Made by a program: the position numbers and the translations under genes | NCBI GenBank assembly: GCA_040954595.2 | Contig: CM082580.2 | Location: 4,898,001 to 4,962,000 of the forward strand | Origin: Balanoglossus misakiensis | Taxonomy: Eukaryota > Hemichordata | DNA length: 64,000 nt | Reading direction: 5' to 3' | Notes under the pieces: model-generated | The model's input: only the letters and a program-made list of their open reading frames with translations | Database searches by the model: none | Told to the model about the DNA's origin: nothing | Part shown: positions 14,701 to 29,700 of the stretch, in pieces | Position numbering within the stretch: the stretch's first letter is position 1 | Layout: the number at the start of each line of letters is the position of its first letter

Positions 14701-17700
14701 CCCAATTCAAGGTAATGTCTCTCATACATCTAGTGAATTTCCCCTGCGAAACAGTATTGCAGAGAAGATTCATCAGATAATTTTAGTGAGTCAATGTTGT
14801 GAGAATGCCAGAAGTTCATGGTCACCTTTTAATGTCATTAAGGTTCTAAATGTGTGTTTGTGTGTGTGTTTGATTGTGTGGGTTGTACAGGTGACTAGCA
14901 CCTGTACAAAGCATTTTATCTCAAAGTATAGTAGCAATAGAATAAGAAAGTAACTTTGAAAATTCTGAATACAGAGAACCCTTTAGTGTCTAGAAAGTTC
15001 TCAATTTATTGACAAAAACGTCCTTGTTTATTCACAGGACTCCCTACAAGCGCTCATGAACACACTGAAATCTTGTAACCCCTATTTTGTACGATGCGTC
15101 AAGCCAAACTCAGCCAAGGTAAGAACACGGTTGTCATGGCATTGATTTCTCAATTTCTGTAGCACTCAACCAAATTGGGTATTTTCATAGAAATTGTGAT
15201 GCAAAAAATAACTGTTGTCTTTCTCAGTTTCCAATTGCACAAATAGCAGTTACTGTAACAGTATGTCTTTTTGACATCCATACAAGATCCAATGAATACT
15301 GAACCACCTCTGAAATGAACGATAGATAGGCTTGTGAATGTGAAATTACACATGAGACACACAGCGCCCTCTTGTGGCAAGCATAGCAAATTCTTTGCCT
15401 AATATACCGGTAGTCAAAAAACTATGACTTTTCTAAAACATGAAATGAACTGTAATTAATGTGCATTCGGGCTAATTTGTAAATCAAAATCTATAAGAAG
15501 ATGCTAATTTGACCTCACTAAATTAAAAGTACCTGATGACTGTTGGTCGGACTTTAATTAAGTCCAGTTGTTGCTTTAAGATGGTCAGCTCTATGAATAA
15601 CAAACACTATGACTAAACCGTGTATCTCATTTCCTGACTTGGATTCACACACAGTTAGCCGAGCGGTTTGATGCTCAGCTGGTCATGAACCAACTGAAGT
15701 ACTCGGGAATGTTGGAGACGGTGAAAATCAGGAGAGCAGGCTTTCCTGTGCGCAGATTATTTGAAGATTTTATCAAGAGGTAAGCTGATCACTTGAATGA
15801 TTTGAGTCACCGGTTTTTGAAGATGGCTGGCTGCAAATTGATGTCCCCTACTGCTGGTGATTTATAGATGGGAGTATCTGATACTGGTTATAGTGCTCTG
15901 GTATATTTGTCATGGTTTTGGAATTTGACGATATTGATATTGTTCTCCCATTGATGGGAAATGAGGCATAGTGTACGGCTGACAGTTGCCAAAGTTTTTA
16001 TGGATTACACTGTGATGTAGATACAAGCTTGCAGCTGGTAAAAAACACACCTTAGTATTTGTCACTTGTGTTTCTGTTCTTTGTCATTTATCAAAATCTT
16101 TCTCTTGTTGTCATAAAAAGAAAATCACATCCTGATGCCATACCCTGTCTGGTTTTTAAATTATCTGTGTTTGGGTGACGTAAAATCTTAAAAAAAGTTT
16201 TGTGTTGATCTTTTAAAGTAAAAATATGCTAGGCATCCTTGATGTCTGAACTTTCAGTGAGTACATAGGCATTTTTACTGCATCATGAGTTTCCGAACCT
16301 AGGGTATCAGTTCTGAAACTTTTTTGTCTCAATTTTCATAGCTGCAGTCCAAATTTTGGTCAAATTTGCCAAGTTTTGACTATGATTGTAATTATTTCTA
16401 GTATCTAGCATGTGTTGTCTGCTTTGGTTCCAACACACAGCTAGATATTAAATGAAATCTGTGCGAACTTTTCAACGTTTCTGACATAAATCCTGATTTC
16501 TCAACATTTTCTGAATGCTGCAGACAAGAGAAGGTCACTTCCATGTTATGAATGGTGATCGCATTTCCTGGGATAGTCCCGACGTCTCGTGTCAAATTAC
16601 AACTGCTTAGTTCTACACCCCCCTGCTGTTCACCTCTGATCCGACCACCCTCTCACTGAGATGATATGGAACGAGCTCATTGTTACATGTAATGGATCGT
16701 CCCATTATCGTCACATGCTTGGGTGTGTATAGGGTCAATTTGAGGTGAACTCTGTCATTGCCAAGATGTGTAGTCAGCAAATAATTTAGTTTTTTGAGCC
16801 ATATGGTTCTGAGGCTGGGTTGGTAATGGGATAAATAGCTAAACATCAAGCTGTGACATTGTGAATAAGTTAAGGATGTACGCACAGAACATAAACCTGT
16901 AAACTGTGGGAACTTGTGCACATCTGTTTCTTCCCATAGAACTGCTAGGAAACTCACTTCTATTGTTGTCATTTTCACAAACTTTTACAAATACCCTAGT
17001 CAAATAAAAATAAATTCATTGGTCAAATAAAATTGTATGGTCACATTGCATTTGATACATAGAACAAAAGTAGTGGAAATAAAGCAAAAAGTGACAACTT
17101 AAATCCCTTTAATAATCCATTGGAATATTTTAGAATCAAAAGCTGCAGAGTGATTTTGGCTTGCTTCTCATTCTAGATACAAGGTGCTTATTCCCAGTGG
17201 CGTGGCGGAGCAACCACCTGACAGGTGTACATCCGTCATGGTGAAGTACGATGAAAGTAAGAAAAACTGGCAACTGGGAAAAACCAAAGTATTCCTCAGG
17301 GAGCCGTTGGAATATCAGCTGGAAGTGGAAAGGGAAAAACACCTCCACAGATACGCTACAAGGATACAGGCTTTCGGCAAAGCATATGTAGCCAAGTATG
17401 TGTTTTTGGAATAGTAGTTGAATAGTATCGGTAGTAGTTTAGTATCTAGCCCGTGTTTTGGAAGCACAACAGACAAAACATGGCTAGATACTTGACGATG
17501 TTGGTAGTAGCTTTATTTGTAATGATATTTGTAGTCTTGGAGTCTAGCTGGTGTTTTCAAATTCTGCAAACCTTTAATCCATTATGGTGTAGTTGCTCTA
17601 CTGAAAACACTGACTAGATTCTTAGTTAACAGTCAACATGAAAAAGAAATATTCAAAATGAACAAATTGTAGATTTAAACCAACACTGTATAAGTCTTGG

Positions 17701-20700
17701 ACATTATGAATTACTATAAAACAGTAATTTCACTTGTCTCTGTTGGTTAGTAGTTTGTGTAGTCGCATTTTTGCCTCAGGCTGAACTCAGAATAATTTGC
17801 ATATACATGTACATGTATAGAGGTGTCAGTATTGGCCAAGTGTTGCATCCTGGTATATGTGACACAGTCTGATACCATAAATAAGTACTTACACTAAACA
17901 TCGACAGAGATACAGTCCAGATGTGCGGCTGTCTGAGTAATATGACAAAACAGATAACCCCACTTGTGGATAGTGTGATTTACATGTGAGGAAATTCCAA
18001 CAGTATGATATATGGGTGCAATCCTGACCAGAATTTATGAATGGGTCAGTGAGAACACTCAGCGGTATTTGCTTTGCGGATAAACTCTTTGAAGGATTCA
18101 CACACATATGGAATGCATATACACTGGAATCTGTGTGTAACCGACTGAACGATTTGAAAATAAATAATTAGTGTGTGTATGTTACATGGTATGTAAGAGG
18201 CCAATTTGGCTGTCACAATGAATTATGAGATAAGTTCTACCATTTGGTAATGCATGTAAGGTGGTGAGGGATTATTTTGGCTTCAGTATCCAAGGAAAAT
18301 CTTTTTATTGTCTCTTAAAATGATACCTTCAGTGAGTTTTGTTGATCTTTCATTTATTTTATTTTTTTCAACAGAAAGAAATATCACAGAATTCTTCAGT
18401 GCATAGTGATCATCCAGAAAACTTACAAGGTACTGAAGAATACAGTACAATGTACATGTACTTTGATTCTTGGAGAGAGAGATTGTTTCAGTTTTCCTCA
18501 ATTATAATCTTGCTAATGTTTTGTTAGTGTTTTTCACAGAACATTGCAATCAATCTTCGTTAGTTGCAAATGAACTATTTTCTGTACGCTGGAGGGAGTT
18601 AAAATTGCCTGACACTGATTGTAGTACATACAGAATAAGTCTTAGTCCAACCTACACATTTTATATTAAGGTAGTATGCACCTAGAAAATCAAAATCTTA
18701 AAAAAAATTCTCATTTTGTGCTCAGGGCAAAAATTGGACATCCATATGCAAAATTTCGAATGAGTGATCCAAATTGTCTAAAGTTTGCAATTTAAAATGG
18801 CTGCCAATGTTACCACAGACAAATTAATCACCTGAAAGACTCTCACCAGTCTTTGGATAAATCTTGTCATTCTAACATATTCTGTACCTATCCATAACAG
18901 GCACACTTTTACAGAATGAAGTATCTCCACATCAAGAAAGCGATCATCACAATACAAGCATTCGCCAGGGCTATCATTGCAAAGAAAATCTTTGCTCAGA
19001 AACTGGAGGAGAAGAGAATAGAAGAGGAGAGACTGCGAGAAGAACAGAGAAGGAGAGAGGAGGAAGAGAGAAAGTAATTATGTCTTCTATCACACATTGG
19101 GTCTATCGGTACCAATATTACATCTAATTTTCAAAGAAAATATTAGATATAGTTTGAAACATTCAGCTCATACTGAATACTCCTTTTATAAATAATTCAT
19201 TTTCTGCATCTGAAATAAATAGTCTTTCGCAAACTTATATATAGAAAATGGGATTGTTCAGTTTTTGCCATGGTTTGAAAATAAGGCCTCTAATGAGTTT
19301 AGATTTTTTCTGTAGAATTTTATAAATTTCGGAAGTTGTAAGTGTAAAGCCCTTTATTCCTTAACCCTCCCCCCCCCCCAACCTTACCATAGAAAACAAT
19401 GGGCTTGGACTGAAACATGGTCGTGTAAAGTGTTGTGTTGGCACATGTATATCCCATTAAACCCGTCTACACTGTATCCAGTTCAAACAATTTTCACTGC
19501 AATGTTTCTTGCATCCTCTGCCACCCAGGGAATTGGAGAGACTCGAACAAGAGAAGAAAATGAGAGAATTGGAAGAACTGAAGAGGAAACTAGACGAAGA
19601 AGCGAGACTGAAACGAGAAAGAGAGGAAGAACAAAGACGTAAAGAAGAAGCAGAAAGACTGGCAGCCATCGCTAAGGCCAGAGAACTCGAAGAAGCTAGA
19701 CGATTGGAAGAGGAGGAGGCAAGGAGAAAAGTAAGAAATAAAATATCCTTCAATGAAAATAGATGTCATCTTTGATTTGATTTGATTTCTGGTCAGCATT
19801 ATTGGCACAAAGTCCAAATCACCCAGTCCGCATTCATTTTAAGATTTGACATATCAGATTATTAATCTTGTCTTGTCCTTTTTTTTTACTCCAAGGCTGA
19901 AGAAGAGAGGAGAAGAAAAGAAGCAGAATTGGCAAGGTACATATCCCAAGATGTGTTGAATTCATGTTTCAGTATGTTATTGGAGAACTTTGTTTGTAAT
20001 GATATACATTGTAGCAGTTTCATTTTGCGCCTACTTTGACTTGCTAGCGACTTTGTCATGTGGGACCCATGCGTACAGTGGCAGATGGTGCAACTCCCAT
20101 CCTTTATGATGTGGAGATTTTTTGAGTTGTCATGGAATCATAATTAATATGACAAACGATATTTGACAGGATAAAAGCAGAAAGGGAAGAAGAGAGACGA
20201 CGGGAGGAGGAGAGAAGGAGACAAGAAGCCGAGAGATTGAGAGAAGAAGCAGAGGCGAAAAGACGACAGGAAGAGTTACGAGTTGCTGAGTTACAAGCAT
20301 TGAATGAGTTTGACACCTCATTGGCTCTGGTGAGTTTGTGGTGATATGAGATTGTTGATTGTGGAGGGTTGATACTTTGAACATTTCAGTGTCTGAAATT
20401 GTTGCATGTACATGAAGATTTTCAAGTTGTAGACGAACCAAAGCACTCTGATGTATAGACACACAACATGTTTGCTTATGTAAGTAATGAACACCAACAG
20501 AAAGAGATTGCTGTCATCCACATAATGTATTGTCACCCACAATGTATGGAGAAGTCATATATGTCCTTAAAGAAACCTTATGTATGAAATTGTAATATGT
20601 AATTCCACAGTTATCTCAGGTCATATGTAATTTGAGCCTCAATGTCATGGTAACCCTGCGACCATTGTTGCCTATTGCAGTATGATGAAGATGCAGCATT

Positions 20701-23700
20701 CCATGATGAGGAAGATGAAGACACTACAAAGAGACAATCGGAGTCTGCTTTCAATGAAGGATATCTCACCATGAAAGGTAGTGTTTAGTGAGAAACATTG
20801 GGGAGGCAAAAACATGAAGAGATTTCTGTTACTTGGAAACATCATTTGTGCATGAATTATTGCATAACAATACTGTGTTCATGCATCACTAACATTTCAT
20901 AAGCAAAGTATAAAAGGTACATGGTCACCTCCAATTTACATATGTCCATAAAAGGCAAATGGTGATGGTATACCTTTAAGAGAAATTTGTTACTCTAGAA
21001 TATTTGGATGTCCTGTTTGTTTTTGAGTTCTTGATGAAATGTTGGTTAGATTTACTATTTTAGGCACATTATGAGTTGTGTGTGCATTGTCTTTTAAGGC
21101 GGTGTAATGAACACATGGAAGAAGAGATGGTTTGTTCTCCGAGATGATACTGTGATGTGGTTTAAAGCAAAACAGGTAATGTCTGTCTTTCAAACAATGA
21201 TAATGTGTGTGATTCTGGTCATTGTTCTGTAGATCCTTCGTATTGCAAGACATGGCATGTACAATGTACCTTGCCAAATTTACTGTCAAAGAAAATGAAC
21301 AGAAAAGGAAATTGAGACTGAAATCAAGGGTGTGTTTTTAAAATGATAGTCATAAAGATTATCGTAAAATTGGAGTGATGCAAAATAATAAAACCTAAGA
21401 ATTGTCTGTTCCATGTATTCAGGAAGCTCTCAAGTCTGGTTGGCTGCAGAAGAAGGGAGGTGGTACAGGAACTTTGTCCAGGTAAAAGTCATCCATCAAT
21501 TCCTGAGATGATGTACTCTGTATTATCCAGTAGTGACATATCTTCTATCTTATATTTTTGGAATGAGCAATTAGTGTGATACGTACGTCATTTGTTGACT
21601 GATGTTTTCTCCCTGCTTTTTCAGACGCAACTGGAAGAAGCGTTGGTTCGTTCTGAAAGACACCATCCTATCCTACTATGATTCTGATGCAGAGAATGCC
21701 AAACAACTTGGAAGAATTGACATCCGAGCTGCCAAGTAAGTCCATCATATATGTAGCATGTGTTGTCTTTGCCCCCGTTCACGGTGACATATAACATTCA
21801 TAAGCTAATCAGTGCCACTTGGAGAATTAATATTCACTTGTCAGTTTATTTTCCAGCTTTCTCCAAGGCAATTCAGTCCAAGTGTTGTATAGATATAAGA
21901 TGAATTTCTTTTTCATTTTATTCAACTGTAGAGTTGAGAGTTTGTAAGATTTGCATAAATCTTGAATTATTACATTTCTAATAGCCAGGAACAGTATTCA
22001 CTTGTGCTGGGGGAAAAAGTACACATGATTCACCTCCATCATCAAACAGATCTGGCGTGCTTTCTACAACGTATTTCTTGTCAGGAGAGCTGTAAATGTA
22101 CGTAATATCTTGTTCTTTTATTGTCAGGGATGTTGTTGATGCCAGCAGCGACAGAGAAAACGCCTTGAATATTGTGACATACAGTAGGACGTACTATGTA
22201 GTTGCTGACACCGCTGATGACTGTAGGTAAGTAGTGAGGAGTTGGGGGGGGGGGGAGGTTGCAAGACAGATGAATTCTACTAAGAAATAGGGGAGGGAAC
22301 ATCAATAGTTTGAAGGGGAATAGCAAGAATTGTTTTGAATATTCTGGTAGCTGCAATGAAGGCATTGACAAAGTAGGTGGTTGGAAATATGGTTCATTGT
22401 GTAAGTGTTGTACGTGCTCCTAGACCTTGTTTATGTTATGAAATCCAAGATTCTTTTATTTGATACACGTACCGACAAGGGTAGGTTATCGTGCAGAAAT
22501 TAATTAATTTATGACTGTAAACTTCAATTGTGTTGCAGTGAATGGTATGCTATACTAGTGAAAGTGTTGAGATGTAAATACGATGAACTGAAAGATTTAC
22601 AAGATGAACAGGCCAATCCCAAGAATGCTATTGGTTCTTTAGATGTTGCGTTGATCGATTCCTTGGCGCCCGTCAATTTACCATCCAGGTAAGTCACACC
22701 AGACATGTATGTTCTATTTATTGTGACTTGATTGCCGAGATGCTGGACTTCGGATAAAGGAATGAACTGTGGTCTCAGACGAATTATCCAATCAGCATCC
22801 TACTCTTATTCAAGGGTGTTAGTGCATTTCTGTATGTATGTGTGTCATCGTTGCTCTCAAAACAAAATGTACAACAGGCTAGGTGTGATAGCTGGTCAAA
22901 ATGTCTGTGTAGAAAATCCATCATCACCAATCTCTTCTCATTATCTCAGAAAAAAATGATCAAACCATTGTCCAGTAGCTCATCTATTTACACAAGATTT
23001 AGGAGATCAAGAAAATCCATGACAGATTTTGTTTCATCCTGCAGGCTATTAAGCATAATTTGTGTGCATGTCACCATATACCTTATAATTGTTACATATA
23101 CATGTATATTTTATTTTAAGCCAAAGTCTTTTGCATGAAATGTATTCCTGCTTCTCCTCTCATACGCATGTATTTTTTCACACCCTTCATCCAAAAGCTA
23201 TCGATGGTTGCATGGCAAACAAATTGAGAGGTAATTACATTGTGGTGTCGTTCATCTAAAACCCTAACCCTAATGCTACCATTCTGTACAGTAGTGATCA
23301 GTTTAGACTGGTGTGTTTTCTACTAATCATGATTCATATTAATACAACTCTTTGTAAATGTATTAATCTTCTTTCAATGTCCTTATCAATATTTAATGTT
23401 CTGTTTCACTTGACACTGTGTTCTGGTTATTGAACATTACATGAATATAGCGACACTCACAAAGACTTCTGAATGTGTTCTAAGGACAGAAGACACTGAG
23501 AAGTCTTGCAAGAAAATACAAGAAAACATGACACTACTGAAATGCCTGAGTTTTTATACACCTGATATTTCCTTGTCTTGTTTGTAATTTTGGTCAGACT
23601 GGTCAGTGAACATTCCAATGTTGAATTCTATCAGTTTGATTTTCCATCTTTTTGTATTAGTCTACCATTATGAAATACATATTAATTATATACGTGTCTT

Positions 23701-26700
23701 TTTATCTCTCAGCCCCAATGCCTTTGCACTGGTTACAGCTGGCAGAGTTTACAATTTGATCGCAAATTCACCCGAAGAAATGAATACTTGGCTGACAGGT
23801 ATGCCAGTTGTTTGGTGTTGTGTTCTCTCTTAATAAAAGAACTAGGAATATATGGAACAGCATACAGTTCTGTGTTTTTGGAGGTTTCTGTAATGATATT
23901 TTTCAGTTTGAATGGAATGAAATATTTCTTTTAATTTGTTCTCTTCAAAATGACTTATATTAGTACGTACATGTAGTTACTTGTTTTTCCATGCCACAGA
24001 CAAAACAGGATTTAAGATAATTTTATTCCAAGTATGCTTGACTTATATTTTGAAAATTGGAATTTAAGTTTGATTTCATTTGTAACACTTATGACGATAG
24101 TAGAAGAATTGATGTAAAATCACAGTTGCCTGGGACTCTGGAACGAACTGCAGAGCTTGCAATCTCGAACCAAGAACCCAACGGCAACCAAAGTCTCCAT
24201 TCATGTATTTTGCAGCGCTCTACCATCACCGAGCACAGCGGGGGTTCAAGAAGGAAGACGTGCTGATGAGTGGCTGGCTCACCAAGGAGTCGCCGGGATC
24301 GCTGACCAAGGGCGGGTCGGGAAAGAAGAAGAGGTACTTCGAACTGACCAACAACACCATGGATTTCTACAAGAGCATCGATTCCCAACAGAAACTGGGC
24401 ACCATAGTTCTCAACAGCCTGTGTTCCGTCATCCCTCCGGACGAAAAGGCCTTCCGGGATATAGGTAAGAATTTGGCGCGAAAGTTACAACTTTGTCGGC
24501 TATATTGGTGTTTTAGATGACACAGATTTGATTTAGCACTGAATTAACACTGCATACATTTTAGGTATCTTTAACAGGGATTACGGACACTACCTTTTTG
24601 ACACGACTGTCTACAATGAACCGGGCAAATGTAGGTGTCACTAAAAACAAATAACTTGTATGATCACTTATCACCTACCACGCAACTACTCAAAACCATC
24701 TCAACTGTTTCGTTGATAGCAATTTTAGGTGAGCATTCATCTACAACATAAATTTTGTAAGGATAGGATGAGATAGTATTGTAGGTAATACAATTTCTAT
24801 CTGGTCCTGATGACAGAGATATGTTAATCATATACTCTTTATGTTGTTGATGGATGTAAATCTAAAATAGGCATGTACATGTACATGCATGCAACAGAGA
24901 CATGTATTCTGGACTTAATAATATGCAAAAGAGCATGGTATTTCAATTTACGGAGTGCCTGATACTTTCCCTGGGTTTTTCTTTCCACTCGTTGATTGCC
25001 AATGTTGATTCAAACATGCATGGATGCAGATTCTAGCAAACACTCATTTAGTTTGAAATTAAACACCTTTCCCATTAAATATCACCATGTAAAAATCATA
25101 TTGAATACTTTATGGATAATACCCAGTCTTGGAAGTATATTCCAAATTCTCTGTATGAAATCTGTCCACAAGACAATTACTGAAAGATTTTGCTGACTTT
25201 TTGCTTTGCTGTTAATGTTACAATGCTTTTGTTTAACAAACTACTAACCCTTTCTCTAATTTTTTGCATTATAGTTTTTGAATCTTTGTGATAAAGATAC
25301 TAAATTAAAATTAAAATATCGAAAGAAATTCCCTATTTAGAAAATATCATTATCACGGTCAAAATAACGGTCGAGTTTTGAGTTCTTGCTCCATCGCAGT
25401 AGACATGTGTTCAATGAAAAAAGGACCGGTTTGACATGTTCTGTATTCAAATAAATTGAACTTGTCATGAAACAGTAGAATATGCAAGCCAGGTCACTTA
25501 GCGCATTAGAATATGAAATGACTTCACTACACAAATCACCTATCTTTGCGTTTGCCGTCAAGATATATTTCTGAGACTTAGCCCTGAATACTGTCCTCTT
25601 CATCAGAGATTTGTTTGAATTGGCACTCAGGTCTGTATCGTATACTGTCAGTGTGTCTCGCAAACACAAATTGTGATTTCTGGAAAAGAACCTGGGTGAT
25701 ATGCTGAATGGCAAATACATTGTTGGCCTGCACAAACATTTGCGTTTAAGTGAGTTATTGACTTTCACAGCAAGAACTCAGAGCCTGGTCTGAAAATATC
25801 TCATATTGCATCTCATTCATTCTCCCTACTTTTCCACACGATAAACGTAACCAGGTAAAAGGCGACGTCACCATTCCTTTAGCGGGTGTGAACTGCTCAA
25901 AACTTATAACTCACACCCAAGGCTTAGTCTTACCTTTACTGGCTCACAAAGTTTTAAACAAACCCAATCGCCTCAAAAGAAGGGTAGGTGGCTGTGTCTG
26001 ACAATTACTACATGTTTACAGTTTAAACGTCGATCGTCAAGTGTCTTGTACGTATCATGTGCTTTTAATGCATGGCTGTTGATTAATAATTATGCGCATG
26101 TATAATGTGTGTGTAGTAATGCATGTTGGGTATGTACAGTAGAAAATAACCCAGAATGGTGTATCATTGTGGCTTTTATGATGTAATTTTTTTTTTAATA
26201 TGAGTTTATTCGGCACTCTGTCTAGATATTAACACTTTGAACTCCTGGGTCACTGGAAGCCAGGATGCAAAGGGTTTTAAGAAACGTATTCTAAAATGTT
26301 ATTATCAACCAGAATAGTTTTCAAGATCATAATTGAAATACTTCCCCGTATTCATCATCTTACTTGAAAAGTAACGAAATTGAATATTCAATTAAATATG
26401 TTCTCAATGGTAGATTTCCATAAGAAGGAAACAGTCATCATTGCATTATCATTCTTCGTTATTTTCTACTGTCAATTATTTTAACTGTAATGTTTGTGTC
26501 TCGTGGGGTAATAAGGTGTCATCTATGTTTTCATATGTGAAAGAACTGTTTGATGTTTAAAAATGAGTTACCATTTAATCGAATGGCAAAAAATTGCTAT
26601 GTATTTCCGAATGTGGCAACTCTGATTTAAAGCTATATGATACATTCCTATACACAACAAATAATTTGCGAGTTACAAAGCAGATACCGTACCAGTTTCA

Positions 26701-29700
26701 GTTAACTAAAATATGATAAACCACACTGCACGCAGCGAAATGAATAGAAAATTCAGATTTTGTCTAAATAAGCAAATGTATAGTTATTATTACTGCTCTA
26801 CCAGTACACAATTGCACATATAATCATCACCACAATCTGATACACGCACATGTGATCATTGGTAGTCGCTTTCTCATGTCTGTCATGTTTTTAAACTCTC
26901 TTGCCAACAAAAGAAAGTTACCAGCAAACAAATCTATCCCAAGCTTTACTTTATAAAACCAAGCCCTGTGTTAGCTCTAGGGTTCCTAATTTTTTTTCTA
27001 GTTTTCTAACATCTGATTTGCTGTTTCTGTGGTTAAAGTCCTGCCATATCACACAGGCAGTATTGAAAAAATAAGTGTAAAAGTTGTCCAGTCCAGTACA
27101 GATGTGGTGCTGGTCTGGGACAGACATACATGTACTGATAACACTACAGTACCAGTTACTGGTGATCATTACTTCCTTCTGTCTGCTTTGATGACTGTAG
27201 CAAGAATAACATACACTTTGACATTCATATATGCACTTGATTCTTACATACCAGTTTACGATGATATCAGAGACAGCTTGTTGGTGTAGTAACCATCCTT
27301 GTTGCCAGCACTTGTCTTTTACGGACTGTTTGAAACATACACATTGATGTAGTTCATTTTCCTTTCTAGCACAAGTGTTTATAATAGTCATTTTTGCATA
27401 TTTTGCATGAAGCATATATGTAAAATGCATACTGTATGAAACTGTGTGCATGGCCTGGGACGTACTTGTACCAGTTAGTGTAGTCGTCATGTAGTGTAAT
27501 TGCTAAAATAGCTGTGACTGTTACCATGGCAATCGTGCTATACAACCAAACAGTCTGTCACTTCCAATATTGGCATCATGAATTGGGCAAATAAAGAGCA
27601 TACTCTGATTAATGTCTACTCAAATTACTCGCACATTCAGAAATTCAGGAAGATGACAGCTTGCCCAGAAATAATTGTGGATATAAATGACTGCGGCCAT
27701 CGTTGCTCAATTCATGATGTAATTTAGATATGATAGATGTATCATCAGCTAAGACTGTACTCAGCAACTGAAGCTTGGAATATGCATGGGCAGGAGATCA
27801 TAGATGAAGCCAGGAATAAATGTAGAAATGTTTTGAAATATCGAAGTAGACGTAATCATAAAATCCTAATGAAATGCTGCAAACTTGATTTCTTTTTTGC
27901 AACAGCTTAAGATACTATTACTGTTGGGTGAATTGTGCATGGATATTGCGACTGCATACTGCCAACCAGTTAAAACTCTAGATTTTAGAAAAATTTGAAA
28001 AAACAAAAACAAGTTCTGAGAATTTCATTCGCAGCGAAATAGTATAGTGGCATGTGTTTTAACCCCAGATCACTGGCAATGTCCTTTGCATTCTTCAATA
28101 CAAGGCTTTTGTTACTACCCTTCTAACAGGTGCCTGGAAGTTCATGGTTCACGGTCGGAAACATTCCTACAGTCTTCACACCTTGTCGTACGATGAAGCC
28201 TGGAGATGGGTGTGTGCGGTGCAAGACGTCATCGACAGCAAACCTCCAATAGAGACGCCAACACAGCAACTTTTCAATGATATCAAAGTAAGTGACATAC
28301 ATACAATCACTGACATCAAGGTGCAGTAGTGGTCAAGGTAATTATTGTGCGTGATGTTTTTATAATAATAGTCATTGTTATAATTTTCATCACACAACTT
28401 TACAACTACATGTAAGGTCATCAAGATCATTATCATGTAATCGCCAATACTGCCATCATTCCGGGTCTTCATGTTAACAAATGAAGATAAAGTTTGGTCT
28501 CGTCAGTCCTTCAGATAAAACAATCAAGGATTTACAGTTATTTCATAAAATGAATTGTAAATTTAGAAATTAAAATCAGTCTATATTAAACACCAAAGAA
28601 ACTGAGAAAACTGCGGATTACAGAAATGTTCACTCTATAATACTGAATTCCTTATAGCAGTCTTGGTATTTTGCAGTAGACTGAAAATTGTGGACATGAC
28701 TTGGTTTACGGAGCTGTCAATATGATTACACTTGGTGATATGTTTTTCTACATTTTGCAGGAGGCTGCAGCATCAGGACAGACAGAATCAATAGATCAGA
28801 TCTATGACAGAAATCCAATCCTTCGTAATACCCCCCACACACTAAAAGCACCATTACTGCCACTGCCTTACGGACAGCTTACATCTACAGGTAGTGTACT
28901 TAGAACACTTGTCTTGTGTGTTGAAACTCTATTTCCACCAATAGAGGGCGTACTTGTATTGTGTATTGAAACTCTATTTCCACCAATAGAGGGTGCTGTC
29001 TAGTGTTTTATGTATCGCGTTTGCATATATCCACACACTGTAATGTTGATCCAACATTTCCGTTCATTTTCAAGGCATTTGAGATAAGATTGCTGTAAAT
29101 GACAGAAACTGCTGCAGGACAGTAATATTTTCCCTCACTGAATACACAACGATCTTCTTGCAAGCCTTATTATAATAAAAAAACTTATGATGTAAATATA
29201 AAACTCGCAAGAGAAGACCACTCATCCAACAGAGGCGTGTGGTCACCAGTACTTGAACTCAGTTCAATATTCAGCTTGTATTGTATTGTATTGTACTCTA
29301 TTGTATTGTATTACTCTATTGTATTGTATTACTCTATTGTATTGTATTGTATTGTATTGTATTGTATTGTATTGTATTGTATTGTATTTGTACTAATGTG
29401 CTTGAACATTTTGACTCTTTCAATCAGATCCAGAAAAGGGCTACACAAGTTTACAAGAGGAAGCTGTGAAAGTCTTCAGTACATTACAAGGATCTGAAAA
29501 TGTTGGGGATCCAGTTCCTGTTATCCAGGTAGGAAATAATGATATCTTTTTTCGTTCTTTCGGGAAGGATATGCTCTGATAGTTTGCAGTTTATTCTATT
29601 TAAAAAAAATTCCACTGCTAAGTGGTTATGGTCAGCTGAGGATATTCATGTTTCTGTTTATTTATTTTCTTGTTTGTCATGGCAGTTGTTTCCATGGCAA

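Noticed and set aside
19457-20462. Serine- and leucine-rich minus-strand frames over the charged helix
   Set aside because: They are the complement of GAA/AGA-rich coding sequence and have no independent support.
23258-23273. Interstitial telomere repeat
   Set aside because: Only about two CCCTAA units, expected by chance in a window this long.
24057-24266. Frames reading [16 protein letters not shown] and similar as the start of the PH3 exon
   Set aside because: They are out of frame with PH3 and would need an impossibly short intron; the acceptor at 24215 fits phase and family spacing.
25337-25768. 143-codon minus-strand open frame in the PH3 intron
   Set aside because: Composition is unlike a conserved protein, and no transposon or host domain was recognised.
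26951-27490. 179-codon open frame on the minus strand, the longest in the myosin gene
   Set aside because: No recognisable domain, no splice or start context, AT-rich intron background; a chance frame is more likely.
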